Position numbers and translations under genes: made by a program. This document shows, piece after piece, positions 16,857-26,600 of a stretch of 64,000 bases of DNA. Source of the DNA: Pseudomonadales bacterium. Its GTDB lineage: Bacteria > Pseudomonadota > Gammaproteobacteria > Pseudomonadales > Azotimanducaceae. The DNA is taken from positions 95,624 to 159,623 of the forward strand of contig JAHRVQ010000006.1 of the NCBI GenBank assembly GCA_019090615.1. The letters run 5' to 3'. Below the pieces are notes generated by a model. It was not told the origin of the DNA. It saw only the letters and a list, made by a program, of their open reading frames with translations, and made no database searches. Every line of letters starts with the position of its first letter. Within the stretch, counting starts at the first letter, position 1.

Positions 16857-18704
16857 ATGCCCAGATACAAATCCAAAACCTCAACCCATGGCCGCAATAT
16901 GGCAGGTGCCCGCGCCTTATGGCGAGCGACGGGAATGAAGGATGATGATTTTAATAAACCCATCATTGCCATTGCCAACTCCTTCACTCAATTTGTCCCC
17001 GGCCATGTTCATCTCCATGATTTAGGCCAGCTAGTAGCACGAGAAATTGAAAATGCCGGCGGCGTAGCTAAAGAATTTAATACTATTGCGGTAGACGATG
17101 GCATCGCCATGGGCCATGACGGCATGTTATACAGCCTGCCATCACGGGAGTTAATCGCCGATTCTGTTGAATATATGGTTAACGCTCACTGTGCCGATGC
17201 CCTGGTTTGCATTTCCAATTGTGACAAAATCACCCCAGGCATGTTAAATGCCGCTCTGCGGCTCAATATTCCCACCATCTTTGTCTCTGGCGGGCCAATG
17301 GAAGCCGGTCGAACCAAACTCGCCAACCATAATACCAATTTGATTCACGCCATTGTTATTGCCGCAGATGAGCAGGTCCCCGACGCAGAAGTCGAAGAAT
17401 ACGAGCGCTCCGCCTGTCCTACCTGCGGTTCATGCTCCGGCATGTTTACCGCCAATTCCATGAACTGTCTAACTGAGGTACTTGGCCTGGCACTGCCCGG
17501 CAACGGCTCATTATTGGCCACCCACAAGGATCGCGAGCAGCTGTTCCTGAACGTTGGGCAACAAATTGTGGATATTACCCGCCGTTATTACGAGCAGGAC
17601 GAGGAAGCACTTTTGCCGCGTAATATTGCCAATATGAAAGCCTTCGAAAATGCCATGTCGATGGATATCGCCATGGGCGGCTCGACCAATACAATTTTAC
17701 ATTTATTAGCCGCAGCCCAGGAAGCCGAGCTGGATTTCACGCTGGATAATATTGACGCCTTATCCCGTAAGGTACCTAACCTTTGTAAAGCCGCACCCGC
17801 CATCGACGAATATCATATGGAAGATATTCATCGCGCCGGCGGTATGATGGGCATCCTTGGCGAACTGGCCCGGGGCGGCCTGATCCATACCGATGTGCAT
17901 AGTGTTTTTAGTGATTCTCTGGCAAAAACCCTGGTGGATCAGGATGTTATGGTAACGACCAATGAAGCCGTCAAAACCTTCTACCGCGCCGGTCCAGCGG
18001 GCATTCCCACCCAGGTAGCCTTTAGCCAGGATACCCGCTACGGCAATCTGGATCTGAATCGGGAAACTGGCTGTATTCGCAATATTGACCATGCCTATAG
18101 CAAAGAAGGTGGCCTGGCGGTGTTATACGGCAACATTTCAACTAACGGCTGTATTGTCAAAACCGCCGGAGTTGAAGAAAAACTCTGGCAATTTAACGGC
18201 CCAGCGCGGGTTTTTGAATCCCAGGATTCAGCCGTAGCCGCTATCCTTGCCGACAGTATCAAGGCCGGTGATGTGATAGTCATCCGCTATGAAGGCCCCA
18301 AAGGTGGCCCCGGTATGCAGGAAATGCTCTACCCCACTAGCTACCTTAAATCCAAAGGCCTCGGCAGTGCCTGCGCTTTATTAACCGACGGTCGATTTTC
18401 AGGTGGTACAGCGGGCTTATCCGTCGGCCATGTTTCACCTGAAGCTGCTGAAGGTGGCGCTATTGGTCTGGTGGAAGAAGGCGATGAAATACAATTCGAC
18501 ATTCCAAACCGATCTATTACATTAAATGTCGATGCCGAAACACTGGCTGCCAGACAGGCCAAAATGCTTGCCAAAGGCAATAAAGCCTGGAAGCCTACCG
18601 AAAAACGTACCCGAGTAGTCTCATCAGCGCTGCGCGCCTATGCGGCACTCACCACCAGTGCAGACAAGGGTGCTGTGCGGAATGTGGACCAGCTCAGTGG
18701 TTGA
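16857..18704 (+). CDS. ilvD: Dihydroxy-acid dehydratase
   Basis: A 615-residue enzyme that dehydrates dihydroxy-isovalerate and dihydroxy-methylvalerate in branched-chain amino acid synthesis. The iron-sulfur cysteines are visible in [12 protein letters not shown] and [19 protein letters not shown]. The opening [39 protein letters not shown] and the C-terminal [20 protein letters not shown] are all typical. A clear CAGGAG stands just before ATG 16857. The gene converges on yehS; two hairpins lie between the stop codons. Confidence 0.97.
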   Translation: MPRYKSKTSTHGRNMAGARALWRATGMKDDDFNKPIIAIANSFTQFVPGHVHLHDLGQLVAREIENAGGVAKEFNTIAVDDGIAMGHDGMLYSLPSRELIADSVEYMVNAHCADALVCISNCDKITPGMLNAALRLNIPTIFVSGGPMEAGRTKLANHNTNLIHAIVIAADEQVPDAEVEEYERSACPTCGSCSGMFTANSMNCLTEVLGLALPGNGSLLATHKDREQLFLNVGQQIVDITRRYYEQDEEALLPRNIANMKAFENAMSMDIAMGGSTNTILHLLAAAQEAELDFTLDNIDALSRKVPNLCKAAPAIDEYHMEDIHRAGGMMGILGELARGGLIHTDVHSVFSDSLAKTLVDQDVMVTTNEAVKTFYRAGPAGIPTQVAFSQDTRYGNLDLNRETGCIRNIDHAYSKEGGLAVLYGNISTNGCIVKTAGVEEKLWQFNGPARVFESQDSAVAAILADSIKAGDVIVIRYEGPKGGPGMQEMLYPTSYLKSKGLGSACALLTDGRFSGGTAGLSVGHVSPEAAEGGAIGLVEEGDEIQFDIPNRSITLNVDAETLAARQAKMLAKGNKAWKPTEKRTRVVSSALRAYAALTTSADKGAVRNVDQLSG

Positions 18705-18756
18705 TCGCTGAGCTGGACTGCGCTGCTGGGTTTATTGCCATAATAACTCAGCAGCG
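18689..18756. terminator. Two hairpins in the ilvD/yehS convergent gap
   Basis: The first has a 9-bp perfect stem (18689-18697 with 18708-18716) that includes the ilvD stop region. The second has an 8-bp perfect stem, CGCTGCTG with CAGCAGCG (18721-18728 with 18749-18756), and a 20-base loop. Neither has a clean run of T, so factor-independent termination is only possible, in either direction. Confidence 0.4.
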
Positions 18757-18772
18757 GGCCACTAACGTCGCT

Positions 18773-19234
18773 TCACGCATCGCGATACCTTAACTGCATA
18801 CCCTGAAGAAAATTGCGTAATACCTGGTCCTGGCATTTGCGATAATGTTTGTGGCCAGGCTTGCGAAAAAAAGCACTCAATTCTGATTTGCCCAGCCGGA
18901 AATCAGCCATATCAAGCAACTGCAACACATCCTCGGCTTTTAGGTCGAGGGCAATTTTTAACTTCATCAGCACCATATTATTGGTCAGGGTTGTTTCCGC
19001 AACCGGCTCAACACCGGGTTTTTTACCCCGTTTGTCAATAATCAGCCCATTAAGAAAAGCCGCCAGTTGCTCATCCAGGCAAACTTCAAAATTATCTGCA
19101 TCATCTTTTTTTAACCAGTCGCTTACCTGAGCGCGACTGACTTTGAGTTGCCCCAGGCCAAACAGAGCTATCATTCGGCTATCATCAAAATTGTATACGT
19201 ATCTTATACGGCGTAGTATATCGTTAGTATTCAT
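18773..19234 (-). CDS. yehS: DUF1456 family protein YehS
   Basis: A 153-residue protein of two repeats of about 65 residues. The first is NDILRRIRYVYNFDDSRMIALFGLGQ...VSDWLKKDD. The second is NNMVLMKLKIALDLKAEDVLQLLDMAD...LSAFFRKPG. This duplicated layout is that of E. coli YehS (DUF1456). The function is unknown. It is a single gene with a 133-bp upstream gap that holds a 13-bp triplication. Confidence 0.85.
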   Translation of the reverse strand: MNTNDILRRIRYVYNFDDSRMIALFGLGQLKVSRAQVSDWLKKDDADNFEVCLDEQLAAFLNGLIIDKRGKKPGVEPVAETTLTNNMVLMKLKIALDLKAEDVLQLLDMADFRLGKSELSAFFRKPGHKHYRKCQDQVLRNFLQGMQLRYRDA

Positions 19235-19279
19235 AGAGTTAAGGCTTCAAAAATTATTCACTAGTACATTTCATTAGCG

Positions 19280-19318
19280 CTATGCACAAACACTATACAC
19301 AAACACTATGCGCAAGCA
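19280..19318. repeat. Three tandem 13-bp units upstream of yehS
   Basis: CTATGCACAAACA, CTATACACAAACA and CTATGCGCAAGCA stand head to tail in the yehS-prpF intergenic gap, starting about 45 bases upstream of the yehS start codon. Confidence 0.85.
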
Positions 19319-19367
19319 CGATTTGATAACGCCCTCTGAAATATAGAACATCAGCGAAAATAAAGGG

Positions 19368-20546
19368 TTAAATAATATCTCCGGGTACATGTACCCAACC
19401 GGTCATTAAGACCCGCGCACTGCGACTCATGCTGGCCTTATCTACCTGCCAGGTGTCCTTAACAAGGCTTGCCTCTGCGCCTACTTTTAAAGTGCCTGAT
19501 GGATGACCAAAACGCACCGATTTACCTGCATCAGCACCCGTCGCAAGGTTAACCAGGGTGCCAGGTATAGCTGCAGCCGTACCAATTGCAACCGCTGCGG
19601 TGCCCATCATGGCATGATGTAGTTTACCCATGGACAGTGCCCGCACCTGTAGGTCAATGTCAGCAACCGTTACCGCCTTGCCGCTGGACGAAACATAGTC
19701 CGTTGGCGGGGCCACAAAAGCCACTTTAGGTGTATGCTGTCGCCCGGCCGCTTGATCAATATGTTTGATCAAACCCATATGCACAGCACCGTGAGCACGA
19801 ATGGTTTCAAACATCGCCAATGCGGCTGGGTCACCATTAATGGCATCCTGTAATTCCGCACCGGTATAGCCAAGTTCGCTGGCATTAAGAAAGATGGTCG
19901 GAATACCCGCATTAATCATGGTCGCCTGGTAAACACCGAGACCCGGCACCTCTAACGCATCAACCACATTGCCGGTAGGAAACATCGCCCCATCACCGTC
20001 GGCCGGATCAATAAAATCCACCAGAATTTCAGCCGCCGGAAAGGTCACGCCGTCTAGTTCAAAATCACCTGTCTCCTGTACTGCACCACTGGCCATCGGC
20101 ACATGGGCAATAATGGTTTTTTTGATATTGGCCTGCCAGATACGAATCACAGCAATGCCATCGGCAGGAATTCGCTCAGCGTCAACTAAGCCGTTAGTAA
20201 TGGCAAAAGCACCCACTGCCGCAGTCAGATTACCGCAGTTACCACTCCAGTCGACAAAGGCCTTGTCGATTGCCACCTGACCAAACAGATAATCCACATC
20301 ATGATCAGGTTGATCACTGCTAGCCACGATAACCGTTTTACTGGTACTTGAGGTCGCACCACCCATACCATCGGTTTGTTTACCATAAGGATCAGGGCTG
20401 CCGATCACGCGCAATAATAGCTGGTCTCTCGCCTCACCTGCGACCTTTGCCGCTGCCGGCAAATCTTGCAAACTAAAAAAAACACCTTTGCTGGTACCAC
20501 CACGCATATAAGTCGCTGGGATTTTAATTTGGGACAAATGAGCCAT
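19368..20546 (-). CDS. prpF: AcnD-accessory protein PrpF
   Basis: A 392-residue protein with the N-terminal PATYMRGGTSKGVFF, DGMGGATSSTSKT and the second-half segment FGHPSGTLKVGAE, all typical of PrpF. The fold is diaminopimelate-epimerase-like. PrpF works with the 2-methylcitrate dehydratase AcnD in propionate breakdown and has been proposed to isomerise aconitate-type substrates. It lies 81 bases downstream of acnD on the same strand, so it is probably in one transcript with it. Confidence 0.93.
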   Translation of the reverse strand: MAHLSQIKIPATYMRGGTSKGVFFSLQDLPAAAKVAGEARDQLLLRVIGSPDPYGKQTDGMGGATSSTSKTVIVASSDQPDHDVDYLFGQVAIDKAFVDWSGNCGNLTAAVGAFAITNGLVDAERIPADGIAVIRIWQANIKKTIIAHVPMASGAVQETGDFELDGVTFPAAEILVDFIDPADGDGAMFPTGNVVDALEVPGLGVYQATMINAGIPTIFLNASELGYTGAELQDAINGDPAALAMFETIRAHGAVHMGLIKHIDQAAGRQHTPKVAFVAPPTDYVSSSGKAVTVADIDLQVRALSMGKLHHAMMGTAAVAIGTAAAIPGTLVNLATGADAGKSVRFGHPSGTLKVGAEASLVKDTWQVDKASMSRSARVLMTGWVHVPGDII

Positions 20547-20627
20547 AGTTGATCCTGATCTAAAAATGGTAAAACGGGACGGTTAATTTACAACGACCTG
20601 GCCCGCGACGAACGGTCTTAGGTCAGC

Positions 20628-23222
20628 CTAACCTGCAGCAGATGACTCAAGAAAATCCTGAGCAAAGCGCTGCAATACGCCGCCCGCTGTATATACCGAT
20701 ACTTCTTCAGCCGTGTCCAGCCGACATATCACCGCAACCTCAACAGTTTCGCCGGATGCTCGGGTGATTTTCAGGATCAGTTCAGCACGCGGACTTGCCG
20801 CACCAATCACATCAAACGTCTCGGTGCCGTCAATAGCAAAGCTATGGCGATTTTCGCCGGCTTTAAATTCCAGCGGCATCACCCCCATACCCACCAGATT
20901 AGTCCGGTGGATACGTTCAAAACCCTCCGCGACAATCGCCTCGACACCTGCCAGGCGTACACCTTTAGCAGCCCAGTCACGGGATGAACCCTGGCCGTAA
21001 TCTGCACCAGCAATAATAATCAGCGGCTGCTTACGTTGCATATAGGTTTCAATGGCTTCCCACATACGGCTTACTTTACCTTCTGGCTCAATCCGGGCCA
21101 GCGAACCCTGCTTAACCACGCCGTTTTCCTGAACCATTTCATTCATCAACTTTGGATTGGCAAAGGTGGCGCGTTGCGCGGTTAAATGATCACCACGGTG
21201 GGTTGCATAGGAGTTAAAATCTTCTTCTGGCAGGCCCATCTTATGTAGATAAGCGCCCGCTGCGCTATCCATCATAATGGCATTGGACGGCGACAAATGA
21301 TCGGTGGTGATATTATCCCCCAGTACTGCAAGCGGCCGCATACCCTGCATTGTGCGCTCACCTGCCAGGGCGCCTTCCCAATAGGGCGGCCGCCGAATAT
21401 AAGTGGTTTGTGGACGCCAGTCATACAGCGGGCTGATTTGCTCCGTTTGTGATTGTTCTAAATCAAACATGGGAATATAGATTTCACGAAACTGCTCGGG
21501 TTTAACACTGGCAGCAACAATGGCGTCAATTTCTTCATCTGCAGGCCAGATGTCTTTTAACCTTATGTCATTACCCTGTTGATCAACGCCTAATACGTCT
21601 TTCTCAATATCAAACCGGATGCTGCCAGCAATCGCATAGGCAACTACCAGTGGTGGCGATGCCAGAAATGCCTGTTTCGCATAGGGATGAATACGGCCAT
21701 CAAAATTACGGTTACCAGACAACACGGCGGTACTATATAAATCACGCTCCACCAGCTCCTGTTGAATCACCGGATCAAGTGCCCCACTCATGCCATTACA
21801 GGTGGTACAGGCAAACCCAACGATGCCAAACCCAAGTTGTTCAAGCTCGGACAACAACTCGGCATCCTGCAAATACAACTGGGCCACTTTTGAGCCTGGC
21901 GCAAAGGACGATTTAACCCAGGGCTTACGGGTCAGCCCCAGCTTGTTTGCGTTGCGGGCGATAAGCCCCGCTGCAACAACATTGCGCGGATTACTGGTAT
22001 TGGTACAGCTGGTGATAGCAGCAATAATAACCGCGCCATCAGGCATTTTACCCGCCTCGTTTTCCACTTTGCCGGCAATACCCTTTGCTGCCAGGGCGCT
22101 AGTGGGTACTCTGGCATGAGGATTTGATGGACCCGCTATGGTCCGAACCACGGTCGACAGATCAAAATGTAACACCCGCTGATATTCTGCATCCTGCAAA
22201 CTATCGGCCCATAACCCGGTTTGTTTGGCATAGGTTTCTACCAGCCTTACCTGCTCAGCATCACGGCCAGTAATCTTTAAATAATCGATGGTTTGCTGAT
22301 CGATATAAAACATCGCCGCGGTGGCGCCAAATTCCGGCGTCATATTAGAAATAGTCGCCCGATCGCCGAGGGTTAAGTTAGCCGCACCTTCGCCATAGAA
22401 TTCAAGATAGGATGACACCACTTTTGCCGCCCGAAGAAATTCAGTTAACGCCAGCACAATATCTGTGGCAGTAATACCAGCTGCCGCTTTACCACTTAAT
22501 TCAACCCCAATAATATCCGGTAGTCGCATATAAGACGGTCGGCCTAACATGACGGTTTCAGCTTCAAGGCCACCCACCCCAATCGCAATGACACCCAAGG
22601 CATCAACATGCGGCGTATGACTGTCGGTGCCCACCAGGGTATCAGGAAAAGCGACACCATCGCGGGCTTGCACCACCGGCGACATTTTTTCAAGATTAAT
22701 CTGATGCATGATGCCGTTACCTGGCTGGATCACATCAACATTCTTAAAGGCTTTTTTGGTCCAGTTAATAAAATGGAAGCGATCATCATTGCGCCGGTCT
22801 TCTATGGCACGGTTCTTTGCAAAGGCATCCTTTTCAAACCCGCCATGTTCAACCGCCAAAGAATGGTCAACAATTAGCTGTGTTGGCACCACCGGATTAA
22901 CTTCTGCAGGATCACCGCCCTGGTCAGCAATAGCATCCCTTAAACCGGCCAAATCAACCAATGCGGTCTGACCAAGAATATCATGGCAAACCACTCGGGC
23001 CGGATACCAGGGGAAATCCAGATCCTGCTTACGTTCAATTATCTGCTTTAATGCGTCAGTCAACAGCGCCGGATCACAGCGCCGCACCAGATTTTCTGCA
23101 TACACCCTCGATACATAGGGCAATTTATCAAAAGCACCCGGCTGGATCGCATTCACTGCCGCTCGAGCGTCAAAATAATCCAGATCAGTACCCGGTAAGG
23201 GTTTGCGGTTATCAGTATTCAT
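20628..23222 (-). CDS. acnD: Fe/S-dependent 2-methylcitrate dehydratase AcnD
   Basis: An aconitase-family enzyme of 864 residues, the length usual for AcnD. The N-terminal GTDLDYFDARAAVNAIQPGA and KLPYVSRVYAENLVRRCDP mark the AcnD branch. The 4Fe-4S cysteines are in TSCTNTSNP and CTTCNG, and the swivel domain has GADYGQGSSRDWAAKG. It dehydrates 2-methylcitrate in the methylcitrate cycle. Usually prpB and prpC precede it in one operon; here the upstream neighbour is a divergent histidine kinase gene, so acnD-prpF stands apart from any visible methylisocitrate lyase or methylcitrate synthase. Confidence 0.94.
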   Translation of the reverse strand: MNTDNRKPLPGTDLDYFDARAAVNAIQPGAFDKLPYVSRVYAENLVRRCDPALLTDALKQIIERKQDLDFPWYPARVVCHDILGQTALVDLAGLRDAIADQGGDPAEVNPVVPTQLIVDHSLAVEHGGFEKDAFAKNRAIEDRRNDDRFHFINWTKKAFKNVDVIQPGNGIMHQINLEKMSPVVQARDGVAFPDTLVGTDSHTPHVDALGVIAIGVGGLEAETVMLGRPSYMRLPDIIGVELSGKAAAGITATDIVLALTEFLRAAKVVSSYLEFYGEGAANLTLGDRATISNMTPEFGATAAMFYIDQQTIDYLKITGRDAEQVRLVETYAKQTGLWADSLQDAEYQRVLHFDLSTVVRTIAGPSNPHARVPTSALAAKGIAGKVENEAGKMPDGAVIIAAITSCTNTSNPRNVVAAGLIARNANKLGLTRKPWVKSSFAPGSKVAQLYLQDAELLSELEQLGFGIVGFACTTCNGMSGALDPVIQQELVERDLYSTAVLSGNRNFDGRIHPYAKQAFLASPPLVVAYAIAGSIRFDIEKDVLGVDQQGNDIRLKDIWPADEEIDAIVAASVKPEQFREIYIPMFDLEQSQTEQISPLYDWRPQTTYIRRPPYWEGALAGERTMQGMRPLAVLGDNITTDHLSPSNAIMMDSAAGAYLHKMGLPEEDFNSYATHRGDHLTAQRATFANPKLMNEMVQENGVVKQGSLARIEPEGKVSRMWEAIETYMQRKQPLIIIAGADYGQGSSRDWAAKGVRLAGVEAIVAEGFERIHRTNLVGMGVMPLEFKAGENRHSFAIDGTETFDVIGAASPRAELILKITRASGETVEVAVICRLDTAEEVSVYTAGGVLQRFAQDFLESSAAG

Positions 23223-23659
23223 GCTTTCACTCTTTGTAGTGTGGACTCTATAGGGTGCTGTTTCAGGGTGCTGCGCAGTGTCCCGGAACTCTGCAAATAC
23301 CCAGGAAGGCCTATGGGCTTAAATATACCCCGGCGAGCGGTGCGCAGTTTAAACCGCAATTCGAAACAAATGCAAAAATATTCTTGCGCTAACAAAAAGA
23401 CCTGCCAGGACACTAATCACAGTGCCAATTATAGCCCTGGCTATGACCCGACCAGCGCCACGTAAACTGTTGTCGAGATAACCAGTCGCCTGACCTTCAG
23501 GCCTGGTCTTTACCCCGCAAAATTTGATTATCCATGCAAATGAACTACGCATAATAGATGGATTTATAACCCCTGTATTGCAAATACACCTCAACATTGG
23601 TCACGGCGTATACCGCAACAGCGCGTATCCGTCATCCGATGCCCGACAAGGAGTCAGAT
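23223..23659. other. Divergent region between acnD and the hybrid kinase; possible small minus-strand ORF
   Basis: About 437 bases. An imperfect 13-bp duplication lies at 23252-23277 (AGGGTGCTGTTTC, AGGGTGCTGCGCA). A minus-strand frame of 82 codons (23349-23597) ends with a hydrophobic stretch, VIARAIIGTVISVLAGLFV, that could be a membrane segment. I recognise no family for it, and it may be chance. I saw no clear PrpR-type or other operator. Confidence 0.4.
23648..23653 (+). promoter_or_regulatory. Ribosome binding site AAGGAG deciding the kinase start
   Basis: AAGGAG stands six bases before GTG 23660. The frame is open upstream to a TTG at 23597 and contains an ATG at 23639, but neither has a comparable site. 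Confidence 0.75.
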
Positions 23660-26600
23660 GTGGGCTATTTTAATAACCTGGGTATTGCGACAAAATTGGC
23701 CGCCGTAATCGGCCTGCCATTAGCATTTTTAACCGTGCTCAGCCTGCTATCGCTGCAAGCTTCCAATACTCAGTTTGCTAATCAGCAACAGGTCGAACAG
23801 ACAAATAAAGTACTGCTGAACCTCAGCCAGATCGAAAAAAGCCTTATTGACCTGGAGACAGGGCAACGCGGCTATCTGATTACTGGCAAGGACAATTTCC
23901 TTGAACCTTTCAACCGTGCCAGGCAATCACTGGATCAACAATTTGAACAGCTAAAATCACAGGTAGCAGATAATCCTGGCCAGATCCGACGCCTGCAGCA
24001 GGTTGAGGTATTAACCGAATCCTGGATGAACCAGGCCGGTTTACCGGAAATAAAACTCAGGCGGCAAGTCAATAAAAATACTGCGAACACCACTAGTCTG
24101 CAAACCGTTCTGCGGGCCGGCACTGGCAAATCTATCCTTGACCAGATACGTGCCGAATTAAACAGCATGGATCGACAGTTCTCAATAGCCAACAACGACC
24201 GAGCGCTGAATCTAACCTTGACCATAGCCAAGGCCATGGTAGATATGGAAACCGGCCAACGAGGTTACCTCATCACTGGCGAGCAGACGTTCCTCGAGCC
24301 CTTCAGGAGCGGCAAACTAACATTAACCGAAGCTGTCGATCAACTACATAGACTGCTGGACAATGCCTATAACCGAGAAAAAGTGAAGGCCAACTTAGAC
24401 AAACTAAAACAAATTTCAGCACGATGGCTGCTGGCGACAACACCAGAAATAGAACTTCGACGCCAGATCGACCTGGGCAAAAGGGATTTCGCCGCGCTAC
24501 AAGCAGCTGTCCGGTCCGAATCTGGAAAAACCCTTCTGGATAGTTTCAGGGTTACCTTGGACAACATATACATAGCTTTTATCAAAGCAAACAATATCCA
24601 CGCCCAGAACAATACCCTTAATCTGGCTAAGGCCATGGTTGATATGGAGACCGGCCAAAGAGGGTTCCTGCTCACCGGAGAGAACGCTTTTCTTGAGCCT
24701 TATACACTGGGTCAGCGACAGCTCAGAGAGCATTTTACTATCCTGCAGAGCCTGATCGGCAATGCCTATAACGCTGCACAAATGCGCCGCAGCCTGCAAA
24801 AGGTCAGTCAACTAGCAAGAGAATGGCAGCGCCAAGCCGCTGATCCCGAAATAGAAATACGCAACAGCATGAACCTCTATAGCACCACAATGAACGACGT
24901 CGTAACATTAATCGAAGCGCAAACCGGCAAACGGCTAATGGACCAACTTCGGCTCCATTTAGAACAGCTCAAGGACGAAGAAAGGCTACTGCAGCAACAA
25001 AGAAAAACGCTAGCTGAAACAGCATCTAGTAATCTTCAGTGGACCATTATTCTCGGCACATTGGCTGTCATAGCGATTTCAATATTGATTAGCCGATTCA
25101 TTGTCCAGGGTATTACCAACCAATTAATGACCACTTTAAAAGGCGTAGAACGCATTGCCGATGCGGACTATTCGCAACCGGTGATAATTACTGCCTCTGA
25201 TCAAATCGGGCATCTGGGAATGGCCGTTAATCGCCTGCTTGATACCCTAAGAAATACGGCCCAGATTGCCAAACGCATCGCTGAAGGCGACTATAGCTTT
25301 GATATTGTATCCCAGGGGCGCAATGACGAACTGGGATTGTCACTACAAACAATGACCGAGGTCTGGACTGCAAATCAAAAATCCCTGGAGCAGGAAAGAG
25401 CCACCCTTAGGCAACAGGAATGGATAAAATCGAACTACGCCACCTTGATCGAAAAAATTCAAAGCTGCACGGATATACAGGACCTTGCGGAGACCTTACT
25501 CTCCAATCTGGTACCCATGCTGGGCGCACATTTAGGTCTTTTTTACGAACGACGCAATAACCCCACAGAAAACCTGACCCTGATTGCCTCCTACGCTTTC
25601 AGCCAACGCAAGCATCTAGCCAACCAGTTTGTACTCGGCGAAGGTCTGGTGGGCCAGTGTGCCCTTGAAAAGGAATTAATTTTTTTATCCAATGTACCCT
25701 CAGACTATGTCCAGGTAAGTTCTGGGTCAGGGGACGCGGTACCAAAACAACTGGTGGTGTTCCCAATAATTTTTGAAAAGCAGCTGATTGCAGTAGTCGA
25801 GATTGGTTCTACCACAAATTTTACCGTTCAACATGAGGCCCTCATTGAACTCATGCAAAATAATGTTGGTGTCATCATCAACAATATTCAAAGTCGACTG
25901 CGTACCGAAACCTTACTACAACAATCCCAGGAGCAAGGCAATGAATTAAAACGTCAGCAGGAAGAACTACAGGCAGCTAACGAGAATCTTGAAGAACAAA
26001 CCCAACAACTTAGAAATTCAGAAGAAACCCTTAAGCAGCAAAGTGAAGAACTGGCCGCTTCAAATGAAGAACTACGCGAAAAACAGGTGTTGTTGAAAAA
26101 ACAAAAATCCACCGTTGAAGCTGCCAAAAGAGAGGTAGATTTAAAAGCCAATGAACTTGCTCTGGCCAGCAAATATAAATCTGAATTTCTCGCCAACATG
26201 TCCCACGAACTGCGCACACCATTAAACAGCCTGCTAATACTTTCCAAGTCTCTAGCGGATAACAAAGAGGGCAACCTTAGTCCCAGACAGAAGGAAGATG
26301 CCCGCATAGTCAATGAGGGAGGTAACGAACTGCTGGTACTAATTAATGACATCATGGACCTGTCCAAGGTTGAAGCCGGCATGTTAGATATCACTATGGG
26401 CAACGTTACCCTGGCAGGCGTGGCAAAAAATCTGGATAATTTATTTAGTCGGACTGCAGAACAAAAACAACTCACTTATACCACTCATATCGCACCGGCT
26501 ATGGTCGAAACAATCTTTAGCGACAACCAGAGACTGGTCCAGATCGTCAAAAACTTCATTTCCAATGCATTGAAATTTACTGAAACTGGCGAGATAAGTG

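Noticed and set aside
23597..23659. Extra 21 residues at the N-terminus of the hybrid kinase
   Set aside because: They would need a TTG start without a ribosome binding site; AAGGAG directs GTG 23660.
25954..26475. 173-codon minus-strand frame rich in Ser and Cys
   Set aside because: It is the antisense of the Gln/Glu-rich coiled coil and HisKA region of the hybrid kinase; low-complexity codons leave the opposite strand open.
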